Assembly (NCBI RefSeq): GCF_001026695.1
Contig: NZ_LDNB01000002.1
Coordinates: forward strand, 965,702 to 1,029,701
Direction: 5' to 3'
DNA from: Neobacillus vireti
GTDB lineage: Bacteria; Bacillota; Bacilli; Bacillales; Cytobacillaceae
Length of the DNA stretch: 64,000 nt
The first letter of the stretch is position 1. Each line of letters starts with the position of its first letter. Shown piece by piece: positions 8,387-16,829 of this stretch. A model generated the notes under the pieces. That model saw only the letters and a list, made by a program, of their open reading frames with translations, was not told the origin of the DNA and did no database searches. Position numbers and translations under genes: made by a program.

Positions 8387-9115
8387 TTAGTGCCCCAGTG
8401 TGTGTATGATTAATCCTATATGAGTAAAATAATTCATAATACCGAATGCAGTCCAAATAATGCCAGTAATAGTCCATGCCCATTGATTGAATTTAAACAA
8501 ACTTGGGCTTGGATTTTCTTTTTGGTTTACTGCGAAAAGAATAGCCCCAACACCTGTAAGAGCAAGTAACAAAGACATAAAAGTTGCTTCAATCATTGGA
8601 TAATCAGCGAATAATCCGGAAATAGGTTCTTGAGGCGGTGCGGCAAATAAATGAAACGTAACACCAGCACATCCCATTGCAATAAGAGCAAATCCCATTG
8701 CAGCTCCGAAATAAGATATAGGCTTTAGTAAATATGGCAATTCCTTCCTTAACTTTTCAGATACTACAGTTGAATTGCTAGTATCAATCCCTTGTTTTAA
8801 ATATAAATTTGCTTTTCTCCATAATAGAACCGTTATGCCTAATAAAAGAACCCCAAAAGCTATGGATGATTCACCAAAGATAATATCATCAAATGGAAAG
8901 CCCATTTTTGAAAGCGGCCAAGTCAATGACATGTGAAATCCAGTTATCGTTAAAATGAGCCCTGGAATGGCAAAACCAATAGCCCAACCCTCTAAATGCC
9001 CAATTTTATTTGCATGTAAGTGAGAAAAAAATCTAACAATTAATAATAATCCAATACCTACTGATACGGCCATAATCGTATTATATACTGCTGTTGTTGA
9101 CCATTCTATAACCAT
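8387..9115 (-). CDS. multi-pass membrane protein (DUF981-like)
   Basis: A 242-residue protein with about six to seven hydrophobic segments and a central polar loop (about 120-135). Size and pattern, including HxxxIGxLEGWxxGFxxPG near residues 37-53, fit the DUF981 membrane family as I remember it. Function is unknown in that family. AAGGTGGTATAACTT precedes the ATG. It is monocistronic, ending at the shared hairpin. Confidence 0.6.
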   Translation of the reverse strand: MVIEWSTTAVYNTIMAVSVGIGLLLIVRFFSHLHANKIGHLEGWAIGFAIPGLILTITGFHMSLTWPLSKMGFPFDDIIFGESSIAFGVLLLGITVLLWRKANLYLKQGIDTSNSTVVSEKLRKELPYLLKPISYFGAAMGFALIAMGCAGVTFHLFAAPPQEPISGLFADYPMIEATFMSLLLALTGVGAILFAVNQKENPSPSLFKFNQWAWTITGIIWTAFGIMNYFTHIGLIIHTLGH

Positions 9116-9269
9116 AAGTTATACCACCTTCTAGTTAAGTTAATAACTTTTCTAATATAATAACAAATTGTATAATACCCTTTTATTTAGAAAGATATGT
9201 AATCTTTTCCTAAAAAATTTTTTTGCTAGTTGTAAAATTATATGCAACTAGCTATCCTCAGGAAAAAAA

Positions 9270-9355
9270 TTGTGAAAGAATATACTTAAACAAACGGGTG
9301 CATGAGTTTAACAACGGAGGTAGCTATGGTACCTCCTTTTCTTATTAGTTTAATG
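9270..9355 (+). repeat. cassette-type hairpin element R1
   Basis: Left arm TTGTGAAAGAAT then ACTTAAACAAACGGGTGC (about 9284-9302). A central hairpin GGAGGTA (9316-9322) / TACCTCC (9330-9336) is followed by TTTT and then the right arm CTTATTAGTTTAATGG. It precedes the 53-residue gene. Confidence 0.75.
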
Positions 9356-9390
9356 GATATGTATGATATATTTTGTTCAGGAGGTGTATC

Positions 9391-9552
9391 ATGCAAAAGG
9401 CAATCGTAGTTTATTATGTTACCGATAAGAAGAATAACTTAAGTGATTTAAATCAACTTTTGCAAGAGGGATGGAAGGTTGTCTCTCAGAGTGCTATGTC
9501 AGGTGGTTCAGTTTCAACAGTTTATTCACTTGTTATATTAGAGAAAAATTAG
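9391..9552 (+). CDS. 53-residue conserved small protein
   Basis: An ATG at 9391 behind CAGGAGGTG opens 53 codons to TAG at 9552. The protein begins MQKAIVVYYVTDKK and contains LNQLLQEGWKVVSQ and a C-terminal YSLVILEK. This layout (short beta strand, helix ending in EGW, beta hairpin) resembles small DUF4177-like proteins of Bacillaceae. The strong ribosome site and clean small-protein composition support a real gene. It lies between two copies of the hairpin element. Function unknown. Confidence 0.72.
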   Translation: MQKAIVVYYVTDKKNNLSDLNQLLQEGWKVVSQSAMSGGSVSTVYSLVILEKN

Positions 9553-9575
9553 GAAACACTGCTTCGGGATCCATT

Positions 9576-9655
9576 GCACTAACGGGTGCTAGAGTTGAAG
9601 ATGATGATCGCTGCGGCGGTCTTTTTTCTTCTTGTACGAACGTTTAGTTGAAGAA
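9576..9655 (+). repeat. cassette-type hairpin element R2
   Basis: CACTAACGGGTGCTAGAGTTGAAG is followed by the stem GATCGC/GCGGTC (one G-U pair), a T run, and the right arm CTTCTTGTACGAACGTTTAGTTGAAGAA. It follows the 53-residue gene. Confidence 0.7.
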
Positions 9656-9662
9656 CAAAATT

Positions 9663-9692
9663 AAAACCCATTCTTAACAGAATGAGTTTTGT
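9663..9692. terminator. hairpin at the end of the minus-strand GNAT gene
   Basis: AAAACCCATTC (9663-9673) pairs with GAATGAGTTTT (9680-9690) with one mismatch. It is placed just beyond the GNAT stop codon. Confidence 0.6.
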
Positions 9693-9696
9693 CTTT

Positions 9697-10101
9697 CTAA
9701 CTAGTGGTCGCTGTATTAGTATCAGTAGAAGTACGGTAGCCCAGTTTTTTATAAAAACCCTCTGCCTGTGTTTGCCCGTGTAATTTTACCTGAGATACTC
9801 CCTTTTCTTCTGCGATTTTTTCCAATGCTTTTATAATTATTTTGCCTTGACCAAATTTACGGTATGGCTTTAAGATACAAATTCTTTCTAATTTTCCTAA
9901 GCCATCAACAAATCTAATTCTTCCCGTTCCGACTGGTTGTTCATTGTAATAGACTAATATGTGTTCACATTGTCCATCCAGTGTGTCAAATTCATCTAGT
10001 TCATCTTCTAGTGGAACGCCTTGTTCCTCCACGAACACTTCTATCCTTATATTAAAAGCTACCCTTAAATCATCTTCCGATGAGATTCTTTTTGACTCCA
10101 T
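9697..10101 (-). CDS. GNAT acetyltransferase, YjcF-like, altered C-terminus
   Basis: A 134-residue GCN5-type acetyltransferase similar in layout to B. subtilis YjcF: EVFVEEQGVPxExELDEFD near residue 22, an acetyl-CoA segment GKLERICILKPYRKFGQG (about 70-87), and QAEGFYKKLGYR near the end. Family members usually continue with about 15 more residues (a GIPHxxM-like ending); here they are replaced by a Thr/Asn/Ser tail ending TNTATTS. The 3' end lies next to the R2 element and a hairpin, so the end may have been replaced by recombination. Activity is uncertain. Confidence 0.7.
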   Translation of the reverse strand: MESKRISSEDDLRVAFNIRIEVFVEEQGVPLEDELDEFDTLDGQCEHILVYYNEQPVGTGRIRFVDGLGKLERICILKPYRKFGQGKIIIKALEKIAEEKGVSQVKLHGQTQAEGFYKKLGYRTSTDTNTATTS

Positions 10102-10185
10102 TTTTATTCATTCCTTTCTGGATTTATTTTTGTAATTAAATCAGTCATAATTAAAATAACTTCCAAATGAGTATAAACGAAAATT

Positions 10186-10211
10186 TTTTGTTGTAAATAC
10201 AACAAAAAAAC
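10186..10211. promoter_or_regulatory. possible MarR operator (inverted repeat)
   Basis: TTTTTTGTTG and CAACAAAAAA form an inverted repeat separated by about 6 nt in the divergent GNAT-marR gap. Position and symmetry suit a MarR binding site. No experimental support. Confidence 0.4.
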
Positions 10212-10230
10212 GAAAGGATGGTATTTAAAA

Positions 10231-10680
10231 GTGGAAATTCTTCGTGAAATTGGAATGATAGCAAGAGCATTAGACTCTATCAGTAATATTGAATTTAAAG
10301 AATATGACCTTACAAAAGGGCAGTATTTGTATTTGGTTCGAATATTTGAAAATCCAGGAATTATACAGGATAAGTTGGCAGAAATGATTAAAGTAGACAG
10401 AACAACAGCAGCTCGTGCAATTAAAAAACTTGAAATGCAGGGTTTTATAGAAAAAAGAGATGATGATATTAATAAAAAAATAAAAAAACTATTTCCAACT
10501 GAAAAAGGGAAGAACGTTTATCCTTTTTTAAAAAGAGAGGGGGAGTATTCCAATATGGTTGCACTAAATGGATTCTCCCCTGAAGAAACAAAAGCAATTT
10601 TTCAGCTTCTTCATCGGGTTAGAAAGAATATAGAGGTAGAGTGGGACTTTGTAAAAAAGGGAAATAAGAGAGATTACTAA
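10231..10680 (+). CDS. MarR family transcriptional regulator
   Basis: A 149-residue winged-helix regulator of the MarR type. The DNA-binding region includes KVDRTTAARAIKKLEMQGFIEKRDD (about 54-78) and the wing with EKGKNVYPF. MarR proteins usually bind a palindrome near their own promoter and respond to small phenolic or other ligands. The GTG start at 10231 follows AAAGGATGG. The minus-strand GNAT gene begins 129 bp away, divergently, so the GNAT gene is the obvious candidate target; a short A/T-rich near-repeat (TTTTTTGTTG/CAACAAAAAA) sits at about 10186-10211. Confidence 0.8.
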   Translation: MEILREIGMIARALDSISNIEFKEYDLTKGQYLYLVRIFENPGIIQDKLAEMIKVDRTTAARAIKKLEMQGFIEKRDDDINKKIKKLFPTEKGKNVYPFLKREGEYSNMVALNGFSPEETKAIFQLLHRVRKNIEVEWDFVKKGNKRDY

Positions 10681-10697
10681 ATGGTTTAGAATCATAT

Positions 10698-10850
10698 TGT
10701 GAAGAAATGTACTTATGCTAACCGGGTGCTAGAGTTGAACATTTGTCGATTATTTATAAAGCATCTAACGGGGGCAAGGCTTTGAGATCAGCGCTTTCAT
10801 TTTGGCAGCTTTTCTTGTTCTAACGGGGCAGGTTAACGGAAGAAGGAGAG
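10698..10850 (+). repeat. cassette-type hairpin element R3 (compound)
   Basis: TTGTGAAGAAATGTACTTATG then GCTAACCGGGTGCTAGAGTTGAAC, a second core CATCTAACGGGGGCA near 10763, and a right arm TTGTTCTAACGGGGCAGG near 10815. It looks like two elements fused or nested. Confidence 0.65.
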
Positions 10851-10905
10851 TCGAGTTGAAACGTAGAATGTATTATCAATATGTTCTAAGAGTGTGGTGA
10901 TTTTA

Positions 10906-11343
10906 ATGGCAGGAAAGAAACGTAAACGAATCAAAATTGGGGATGTATATGCTATACCTTTGCCTAATGGCAAATATGCTTACGGTAGAATATTTAAAGA
11001 TGCTGGCATAGGAATTTATAAACATATCGCAGATAGTATTGAAGACATTCCGAAGGGTGAGGAGTACCAATTTATTGTTGGTGTATATGAATATGTTCTA
11101 AAATCAGGAGATTGGACAGTTGTTGAAAATCGCCCATTTAAAAGTGATGATGAAGCATATCCACCTCCATCTTGTATCATTGATAGTATTTCAAGTGAAT
11201 ATTCCATTTACCATAAAGGGGAAATTCGAAGTGCAACAAAATCGGAATGTGAAGGATTAGAAGTGGCGGCAGTTTGGGCGGATAATCATATCATTGATAG
11301 AATTATGGGCGATGATAAGTGGCACAAAGATGATAAAATTTAA
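10906..11343 (+). CDS. Imm26-like immunity protein
   Basis: A 145-residue protein whose opening (KIGDVYAIPLPNGKYAYGRI) and central AYPPPSCIID recall the Imm26 family of polymorphic-toxin immunity proteins (also annotated immunity 26/phosphotriesterase HocA family). Such proteins neutralise a cognate secreted toxin, often an inherited orphan immunity gene. No toxin gene is beside it. The ATG at 10906 is preferred over the in-frame codon at 10894. It is flanked by hairpin elements R3 and R4. Confidence 0.62.
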   Translation: MAGKKRKRIKIGDVYAIPLPNGKYAYGRIFKDAGIGIYKHIADSIEDIPKGEEYQFIVGVYEYVLKSGDWTVVENRPFKSDDEAYPPPSCIIDSISSEYSIYHKGEIRSATKSECEGLEVAAVWADNHIIDRIMGDDKWHKDDKI

Positions 11344-11351
11344 TTTTTCCT

Positions 11352-11436
11352 TGCTACCCTAATGGGTGAAATCCTTTAACAAGGGATGTATTTTTCTTAT
11401 TGAAGTAAACGGACAGCATTCCTATAAGAAGGATTA
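11352..11436 (+). repeat. cassette-type hairpin element R4
   Basis: CCTAATGGGTG core, stem ATCCTT/AGGGAT around TAACA, T run, then the right arm CTTATTGAAGTAAACGGACAGC and AAGAAGGA. It follows the Imm26-like gene. Confidence 0.65.
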
Positions 11437-11495
11437 CAAAGTGTTGGGGAAGAAAATACCTATTAGGATTAGAAAAAGGATGGGTGAGTTATATA

Positions 11496-12374
11496 ATGAT
11501 TATTAATACAGATTTAGTAATAAGATTAATAAACGAACAGTATCCAGAATGGTCTGAGTTATATATTACGCCTGTAAAAAATGGAGGAAATGATAATAGA
11601 ACTTTTCATCTAGGCGATTATATGAGTGTTAGGTTACCAAGTGCAGCAGACTATGCTCCACAAGTAGAAAAAGAACAAAAGTGGCTTCCGATTTTAGCTG
11701 AAAAACTTTCATTACCAATTCCTGTTCCAATAGCAAAAGGAAATCCGAATGAAGAATATCCCTGGTCCTGGTCCATCAATAAGTGGCTTGAGGGAGAACC
11801 CCTATCGCATAACAATATTGAAAACCTTAATCAGATTGCAAAAGACTTGGGGTTATTTTTAATAGAGTTACAAGCCATCGATACTGACGAAGGTCCATTA
11901 GCTGGTAAGCATAATTTTTATAGAGGTGGGTCTTTATCTATTTACAATGATGAAACCCGAAATGCTATTGAGAACAACAAAGAGGATTTTGATGGAGGTT
12001 TATTGAGTGAAATATGGCAGTTAGCTTTAGATTCTGAATGGGAATCAAAGCCTGTGTGGGTACACGGTGATATAGCACCAGGGAATTTGTTAGTTAAAGA
12101 TGGAAAGCTCTGTGCTGTTATTGATTTTGGTATTTTGGGAGTAGGAGACCCTTCTTGCGATGCAGCAATAGCTTGGAATTTCTTTGATGATTCCAGTAGA
12201 AAAGTGTTCAAGAATGAAATAAATTTAGACGAGGCAACCTGGAATAGAGCACGAGGATGGGCTCTATGGAAGGCATTGATAACATATGATGCTCAAAAAA
12301 ATTCTGATAAAGTAAAAGCAAAAGAAGCATATAATACTATTCAGATAATAGTTGAAGATTACAAAAAAAATTAG
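11496..12374 (+). CDS. aminoglycoside phosphotransferase family (APH) kinase
   Basis: A 292-residue protein-kinase-like small-molecule phosphotransferase. The Brenner motif HGDIAPGNLL gives catalytic Asp192 and metal-binding Asn197, and VIDFGILG gives Asp210. Members phosphorylate aminoglycosides, macrolides or other hydroxylated compounds; the substrate here is not evident. AGGATGGGTGAG precedes the ATG at 11496. A resistance-type gene as a single unit between two hairpin elements is part of the cassette-like pattern. Confidence 0.8.
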   Translation: MIINTDLVIRLINEQYPEWSELYITPVKNGGNDNRTFHLGDYMSVRLPSAADYAPQVEKEQKWLPILAEKLSLPIPVPIAKGNPNEEYPWSWSINKWLEGEPLSHNNIENLNQIAKDLGLFLIELQAIDTDEGPLAGKHNFYRGGSLSIYNDETRNAIENNKEDFDGGLLSEIWQLALDSEWESKPVWVHGDIAPGNLLVKDGKLCAVIDFGILGVGDPSCDAAIAWNFFDDSSRKVFKNEINLDEATWNRARGWALWKALITYDAQKNSDKVKAKEAYNTIQIIVEDYKKN

Positions 12375-12425
12375 TTCAATAAGAAGTGCTTTTTTTATTG
12401 GAGTAGGAACAAGAGAGTTAAATAA
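12373..12425 (+). repeat. cassette-type hairpin element R5 (partial)
   Basis: TTCAATAA pairs with TTATTGGA around GAAGTGC and a T run, followed by GTAGGAACAAGAGAGTTAAATAA, which matches the right arm of R12. The AACGGGTGC left core is missing. Confidence 0.55.
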
Positions 12426-12458
12426 AAAAGAATCTATTAATAATGAGGGGATGATTTT

Positions 12459-12665
12459 TTGATTAGTCTATTGGAAAATGTATTCCAATTATCAGCGGTA
12501 ATACTACTCCTATGTTCATTCTATTATTATCGACATTTTAAAAAAATTAAAAGAGAAAGAAAATTAACCTTATTTGAATTTTTAATTTATGTAATAACTC
12601 AAGTTGCACTTTATCTTTGTGCAGGTAGTTATCTACTTTTGTTTTTGGATAGAAATTTTGGATAG
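12459..12665 (+). CDS. small two-pass membrane protein, unknown
   Basis: A 68-residue protein with two hydrophobic segments (residues 4-22 and 42-64) separated by a very basic stretch HFKKIKRERK, which should face the cytoplasm. The TTG start at 12459 follows GAGGGGATGA at a good distance. No family recognised. It lies between elements R5 and R6. Confidence 0.55.
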   Translation: MISLLENVFQLSAVILLLCSFYYYRHFKKIKRERKLTLFEFLIYVITQVALYLCAGSYLLLFLDRNFG

Positions 12666-12667
12666 AG

Positions 12668-12736
12668 ATACTTAAACAAACGGTTGCTGCGGCGACTTTT
12701 TTTCTTTTTCCTCGAACCTAGCAGGTTGAAGAAGGA
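12668..12736 (+). repeat. cassette-type hairpin element R6
   Basis: ACTTAAACAAACGGTTGC overlaps the stem GTTGC/GCGAC around TGCG, then a T run and the right arm CCTCGAACCTAGCAGGTTGAAGAAGGA. Confidence 0.7.
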
Positions 12737-12785
12737 CTTTTCCAATTTTTAACGAACTTCCTATTATAACCGTTATAAAGGATGG

Positions 12786-13607
12786 GTGGTATTTATAGGA
12801 GAGCAAATTAATTTTTATATTGATGACAAAATTAAAAAAAGTATAATCGAGAAACTCCGGGACGCCGGTTGTGTTTTCGCAGAAGAAGAGGCCAAACTTC
12901 TTATATCTGAGGCTCGGACATTGGATGGCCTCTTCACTATGGTTAATCTTCGGATAACTGGTATCCCCCTTGAACATGTCCTCGGTTGGGCGGAGTTCTG
13001 CGGCATCAGGATAGCAGTAGACCAAGGAGTCTTCGTCCCGCGCCGCCGTACTGAGTATCTCGTCCAAAACGCTGTTGCCATTTCAATTCCTGGAGCCAAA
13101 GTCGTTGATCTCTGCTGTGGTACTGGCGCGGTGGGTGTCGCGATAGCCAATGCTCTGGGGTGGATTGAGTTGTATGCAGTCGACATCGACCCAACTGCTG
13201 TGCGCTGTGCCCGCCGCAATGTTACTAGCCAAGGTGGGCTCGTCTATGAAGGTGACCTTTATGAACCACTACCAGCCAAATTGCGTGGGAAAGTCAATAT
13301 TCTGGTAGCAAACGCACCTTACGTACCTACCACGGCAATCACGCTGCTTCCCCAGGACGCACGTCTCCATGAACCAAAGGCGGCGCTTGACGGAGGAGAT
13401 GATGGACATGATATTCAGCGAAGAGTGGCAGAAGAAGCATCTCTCTGGCTGGCTCCGGGCGGGCATCTATTAGTAGAGACAAGCCAAATGCAGGCACATC
13501 AGACTTTTGAAATCTTTAGCCAATACGGACTAATACCTCAGTTAGCACACAATGATAAGCTGGACGCTACTATTGTAATTGGAACCAAGCCTACCCCTCT
13601 AGAATAA
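12786..13607 (+). CDS. HemK-like protein N5-glutamine methyltransferase homologue
   Basis: A 273-residue class I SAM-dependent methyltransferase. An N-terminal helical segment is followed by FVPRRRTE (83-90), the SAM motif VVDLCCGTGAVG (106-117) and the target loop NAPYVP (176-181), where PrmC/HemK enzymes have NPPY. This NAPY variant marks the putative protein N5-glutamine methyltransferase group, whose targets are not settled. From about 12840 the DNA is visibly richer in G+C than the flanking genes, suggesting transfer. The GTG start follows AAAGGATGG. Confidence 0.72.
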   Translation: MVFIGEQINFYIDDKIKKSIIEKLRDAGCVFAEEEAKLLISEARTLDGLFTMVNLRITGIPLEHVLGWAEFCGIRIAVDQGVFVPRRRTEYLVQNAVAISIPGAKVVDLCCGTGAVGVAIANALGWIELYAVDIDPTAVRCARRNVTSQGGLVYEGDLYEPLPAKLRGKVNILVANAPYVPTTAITLLPQDARLHEPKAALDGGDDGHDIQRRVAEEASLWLAPGGHLLVETSQMQAHQTFEIFSQYGLIPQLAHNDKLDATIVIGTKPTPLE

Positions 13608-13706
13608 ATGAGGGAAGCTATTATTTTCGCTGTATTAAAGGGGGAGAACCCCGACGTGCTACACTGAGGATCTGACTTTTTTAAAATTGATCGTATTGCT
13701 GCGGGC

Positions 13707-14123
13707 TTATTGAACTTCTCTTAAGCCCTTTCCTTCATGAATCTCTCGAATCCCTTCCTCGCAAACCCCATAAGAACGCCAAGAACAAGTTTCGCAAACT
13801 ACCTGAATATCGGAGGGAACGACATGCTTGCGGATACGGGACTCAATGTCGTCCCAATTCAGAATTTGGCCGATTTTAAGGTTCATTTTGTCTAAGATAA
13901 TGGCATCTCGTTCATAGATCTGGTCGTTTTGGCAATGATATTCGCCTGAGTTAGGGTACTTTTCGCATAACTCATCTGGTCCCTTTACGAGCTGAATCAA
14001 CGTTTTTGGGTTGTTTCTCAAGATTTGATGCAATCGCGTCATATTTTCTACGTATTCTTGGGAATAACCCATTCCCCGATAGCCTAAAAGGCAAAAAAGA
14101 TGATGTCCTCGCAGCTTATACAT
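13707..14123 (-). CDS. DUF1284 domain protein
   Basis: A 138-residue cytoplasmic protein opening with LRGHHLFCLLGYRGMGYS, the signature of DUF1284 as I recall it, and carrying cysteines that may bind metal (CEKY, CQND, CETCSW, GVCEEG). Function is unknown. The ATG follows CTGGGGGAAG on the minus strand. The next 270 bp upstream (14124-14395) are A/T-rich with no gene visible. Confidence 0.75.
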   Translation of the reverse strand: MYKLRGHHLFCLLGYRGMGYSQEYVENMTRLHQILRNNPKTLIQLVKGPDELCEKYPNSGEYHCQNDQIYERDAIILDKMNLKIGQILNWDDIESRIRKHVVPSDIQVVCETCSWRSYGVCEEGIREIHEGKGLREVQ

Positions 14124-14395
14124 AATCTTCCCCCAGTGTGTTTACTCCCTTGGATTTAAAAGTAAACTTTAAAGTGTATATTTTTTATCTTAACATATGA
14201 TACTTAATCAATTGATAATTTTAAAAACTGACTGTTGAAAAATATTTAATTTATATTAGCGATTTTTAGCTAATAACCTAATGGAAAATATGGTTTTATA
14301 GAAGGTTAAGATGAAATTTTGTTGAACTTGTAAAGAAGAAGAAAAATTTCAGTTTTATTCAAGTTAGAAAAAATTATTAAAAGGAGTGAATAATT

Positions 14396-15238
14396 TTGGG
14401 TAGTACAATTCCGGAAATTACACTAAATGATGGGATTAAAGTGCCGGTGATCGGTTTGGGTACATATAAACTAAAGGGAAATGAAGGTGTCAATTCAATC
14501 CTAAGTGCAATTGATATCGGCTATCGACTTATCGACTCAGCGTATAATTATGAAAATGAAGGAACGGTAGGGGAGGCCGTTAGACGCAGTTCTGTTCCAA
14601 GAGAAGAATTAAAAATAACATCCAAATTGCCAGGCCGCTATCAATCGTATGACCAAGCGTTTACGACCATTCAGGAATCATTATTTCGTGCAAATCTTGA
14701 TTATTACGACTTTTACCTGATTCATTGGCCAAACCCTAAACATGATACATATGTAGAAGCGTGGCAAGCATTAATTGACGCTAAAAAAGAAGGCCTTATA
14801 CGTTCCATTGGTGTCTGTAATTTCTTACCTGAGCATTTGGAGCGCTTAGAAAAGGAAACTGGCGTAAAACCCAGCATGAATCAAATTGAGTTACATCCAT
14901 TTTTCAATCAAGCACCGCAAAGAAAATGGCATGAAGAGAATAATATACAGACTGAATCTTGGAGTCCATTAGCGCGAGCAAGTGAGGTTTTACAAAATGA
15001 TACGATTCAACAGATTGCCGAACAGCATAACAAGTCAATTTCACAAATAATATTACGTTGGCATTATCAGCTTGGGGCCATTTCCATTCCGAAATCTGCA
15101 GCTCCTGCACGGCAGCTTGAAAATATATCTATTTTCGACTTTACCCTTGACGATAAGGACATGTGCATGATTTCAGGATTAACTCGGGCGGATGGCAGAA
15201 TGAACAATCAAGATCCTGCTTCATATGAAGAATTTTAA
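14396..15238 (+). CDS. aldo/keto reductase (YtbE/YvgN-like)
   Basis: A 280-residue NADPH-dependent aldo-keto reductase of the 2,5-diketogluconate reductase group. The catalytic tetrad is visible: Asp47 and Tyr52 (DSAYNYENE), Lys77 (SKLPG) and His110 (LIHWP). The phosphate-binding IPKSA lies near the end. It reduces small aldehydes and ketones such as methylglyoxal. The TTG start at 14396 follows AAAGGAGTG. Monocistronic, with its own terminator. Confidence 0.85.
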   Translation: MGSTIPEITLNDGIKVPVIGLGTYKLKGNEGVNSILSAIDIGYRLIDSAYNYENEGTVGEAVRRSSVPREELKITSKLPGRYQSYDQAFTTIQESLFRANLDYYDFYLIHWPNPKHDTYVEAWQALIDAKKEGLIRSIGVCNFLPEHLERLEKETGVKPSMNQIELHPFFNQAPQRKWHEENNIQTESWSPLARASEVLQNDTIQQIAEQHNKSISQIILRWHYQLGAISIPKSAAPARQLENISIFDFTLDDKDMCMISGLTRADGRMNNQDPASYEEF

Positions 15239-15251
15239 ACTCATCAGTTAA

Positions 15252-15288
15252 AAACCCATCACTAATATTAATTAGTGATGGGTTTTTT
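15252..15288. terminator. bidirectional intrinsic terminator
   Basis: AAACCCATCACTAAT (15252-15266) pairs perfectly with ATTAGTGATGGGTTT (15271-15285) around ATTA, with T tracts suitable for both convergent genes. Confidence 0.9.
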
Positions 15289-15301
15289 TAATAATATTCG
15301 A

Positions 15302-15607
15302 TTATTCCTGCACTAAACGTACAAGCATATGAGACAGTTTGTGTTGTTCTTCCTCAGTCCCCACGTTCCAAAGCTCTTGTAATAAACGCTCTTCCGAATT
15401 TTTTGGTGACTGCTTATCGGCGAGATAATCGGCCACCTTTTGTGCGGAATTGGCTAATTGCTCCTCATCCATCCCTAGTTTTTTACCTAAATCCACCTTT
15501 CCTCTCAAATATTCTCTGAAATCATCAAAACTTGTTAGGGAATCTCCGTTTTTATAAATATGGTTTTCTATTTCTTGGTCATTTAACTGCTTATCCACGA
15601 ATATCAC
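15302..15607 (-). CDS. DUF3243 family protein (YmfJ-like)
   Basis: A 101-residue acidic, helical cytoplasmic protein. The segments FDDFREYLRGKVDLGKKLGM and ADYLADKQSPKNSEERLLQELW fit DUF3243, known from B. subtilis YmfJ and close relatives. Function is unknown. AAGGAGTGATATT precedes the ATG. Confidence 0.75.
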   Translation of the reverse strand: MIFVDKQLNDQEIENHIYKNGDSLTSFDDFREYLRGKVDLGKKLGMDEEQLANSAQKVADYLADKQSPKNSEERLLQELWNVGTEEEQHKLSHMLVRLVQE

Positions 15608-15755
15608 TCCTTATTTATTGTCCAACACTGGTTTAATGTGCATAGACTATACATACCCTTTGTCCTACTAGATAAAACATTTTTTTAGATTACAATAAAG
15701 AGGACTCGTTATAATTTTAAGGAAGACTAACTGAAACCTAGATGAGGTGATATTT

Positions 15756-16298
15756 ATGTTATTTGAAAAAGAAAATATAAATGTGCGCCAATTGCAGCAA
15801 GAGGACAAGTATTTACTTGTTAAATGGCTTTCGAATCCTTCCGTTCTTGAATTTTATGAAGGGCGGGACAATCCGTTTGATTTGGAAAAAGTAAATAAGA
15901 AGTTTTATAATCGGGAGAATGGTGTTTTTAGATATGTGGTCGAGTACGAAGGGATAAGTATCGGATACATACAGATCTATCATGTGAATGAGTCAACAAG
16001 TCCAATTGATGATCATGATGAAGAAGAAACAGTTTTTGGCATGGACCAGTTCATTGGCGAAACCGAATATTGGAACAGAGGAATTGGGACATTACTTGTA
16101 AAGTCGATGGTGGAGTATTTAATTGCGCAGAACCAAGCGACTCGGGTAATTATGGATCCTCAAATATCGAATTTACGCGCATTATCATGTTACGAAAAGT
16201 GTGGTTTTAAGAAGATTCGATTACTCTCGAAACACGAATTACACGAAGGAAAATATCGAGATTGTTGGTTAATTGAATATAAAAATTCTTCTTTATGA
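15756..16298 (+). CDS. GNAT acetyltransferase, AAC(6')-like
   Basis: A 180-residue acetyltransferase of the group that includes AAC(6') and siderophore-type acetylases: VRQLQQEDKYLLVKWLSNPSVLEFYEG at the N-terminus, MDQFIGETEYWNRGIGTLLV for acetyl-CoA binding (about 95-115) and ALSCYEKCGFKK near residue 150. GATGAGGTGA precedes the ATG at 15756. The stop overlaps an in-frame start region of the next gene by a few bases, so the two acetyltransferase genes are probably co-transcribed. Substrate unknown. Confidence 0.78.
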   Translation: MLFEKENINVRQLQQEDKYLLVKWLSNPSVLEFYEGRDNPFDLEKVNKKFYNRENGVFRYVVEYEGISIGYIQIYHVNESTSPIDDHDEEETVFGMDQFIGETEYWNRGIGTLLVKSMVEYLIAQNQATRVIMDPQISNLRALSCYEKCGFKKIRLLSKHELHEGKYRDCWLIEYKNSSL

Positions 16299-16330
16299 AA
16301 CTACAATTATTTTCTGGGGGAGTGTTGGAG

Positions 16331-16819
16331 ATGTTAAAAATACGAAATGTAAAAATGGAAGATTTAGCGGAACTTGTAGTCATCGAGCAGCTTTGCTTTA
16401 CAAAAGAAGAGGCGGCGACAAAGGAAGCGTTTGAAAAGCGGATTCAAGTCATTCCTGATAGTTTCTTTGTGGCTGAGGCAACGGGCGAGATTGTCGGTTT
16501 GGTTAATGGTCCTGTCATTGACAAAGCATATATTACGGATGACCTGTTTAGTGATTTAAACGCAAATCCAGCATCTGGCGGTCATCAAAGTATTTTAGGA
16601 TTAGCAGTGTCACCGCATTTTCAAAAACGTGGTGTGGCATCGGCGTTACTTTCATATTTTGAAAAAGAAGCGATGGCAAAGGGACGTGAAACGATTACCC
16701 TTACATGTAAGGCTGACTTAATTCAATTTTATGAAAAGCATGGCTACCTAAACAAAGGTGTATCAGCCTCTGTGCATGGTGGGGTCATTTGGTACAATAT
16801 GATCAAGAACTTGCAATGA
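16331..16819 (+). CDS. GNAT acetyltransferase (arylalkylamine-type)
   Basis: A 162-residue acetyltransferase with the acetyl-CoA motif LGLAVSPHFQKRGVASALL (about 97-115) and IQFYEKHGY near the end. The layout, with a long insertion before the CoA motif, fits bacterial arylalkylamine N-acetyltransferase-like proteins. GGGGGAGTGTTGGAG precedes the ATG at 16331. It follows the AAC(6')-like gene by 32 bp. Confidence 0.75.
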   Translation: MLKIRNVKMEDLAELVVIEQLCFTKEEAATKEAFEKRIQVIPDSFFVAEATGEIVGLVNGPVIDKAYITDDLFSDLNANPASGGHQSILGLAVSPHFQKRGVASALLSYFEKEAMAKGRETITLTCKADLIQFYEKHGYLNKGVSASVHGGVIWYNMIKNLQ

Positions 16820-16829
16820 ATTAATGTTC

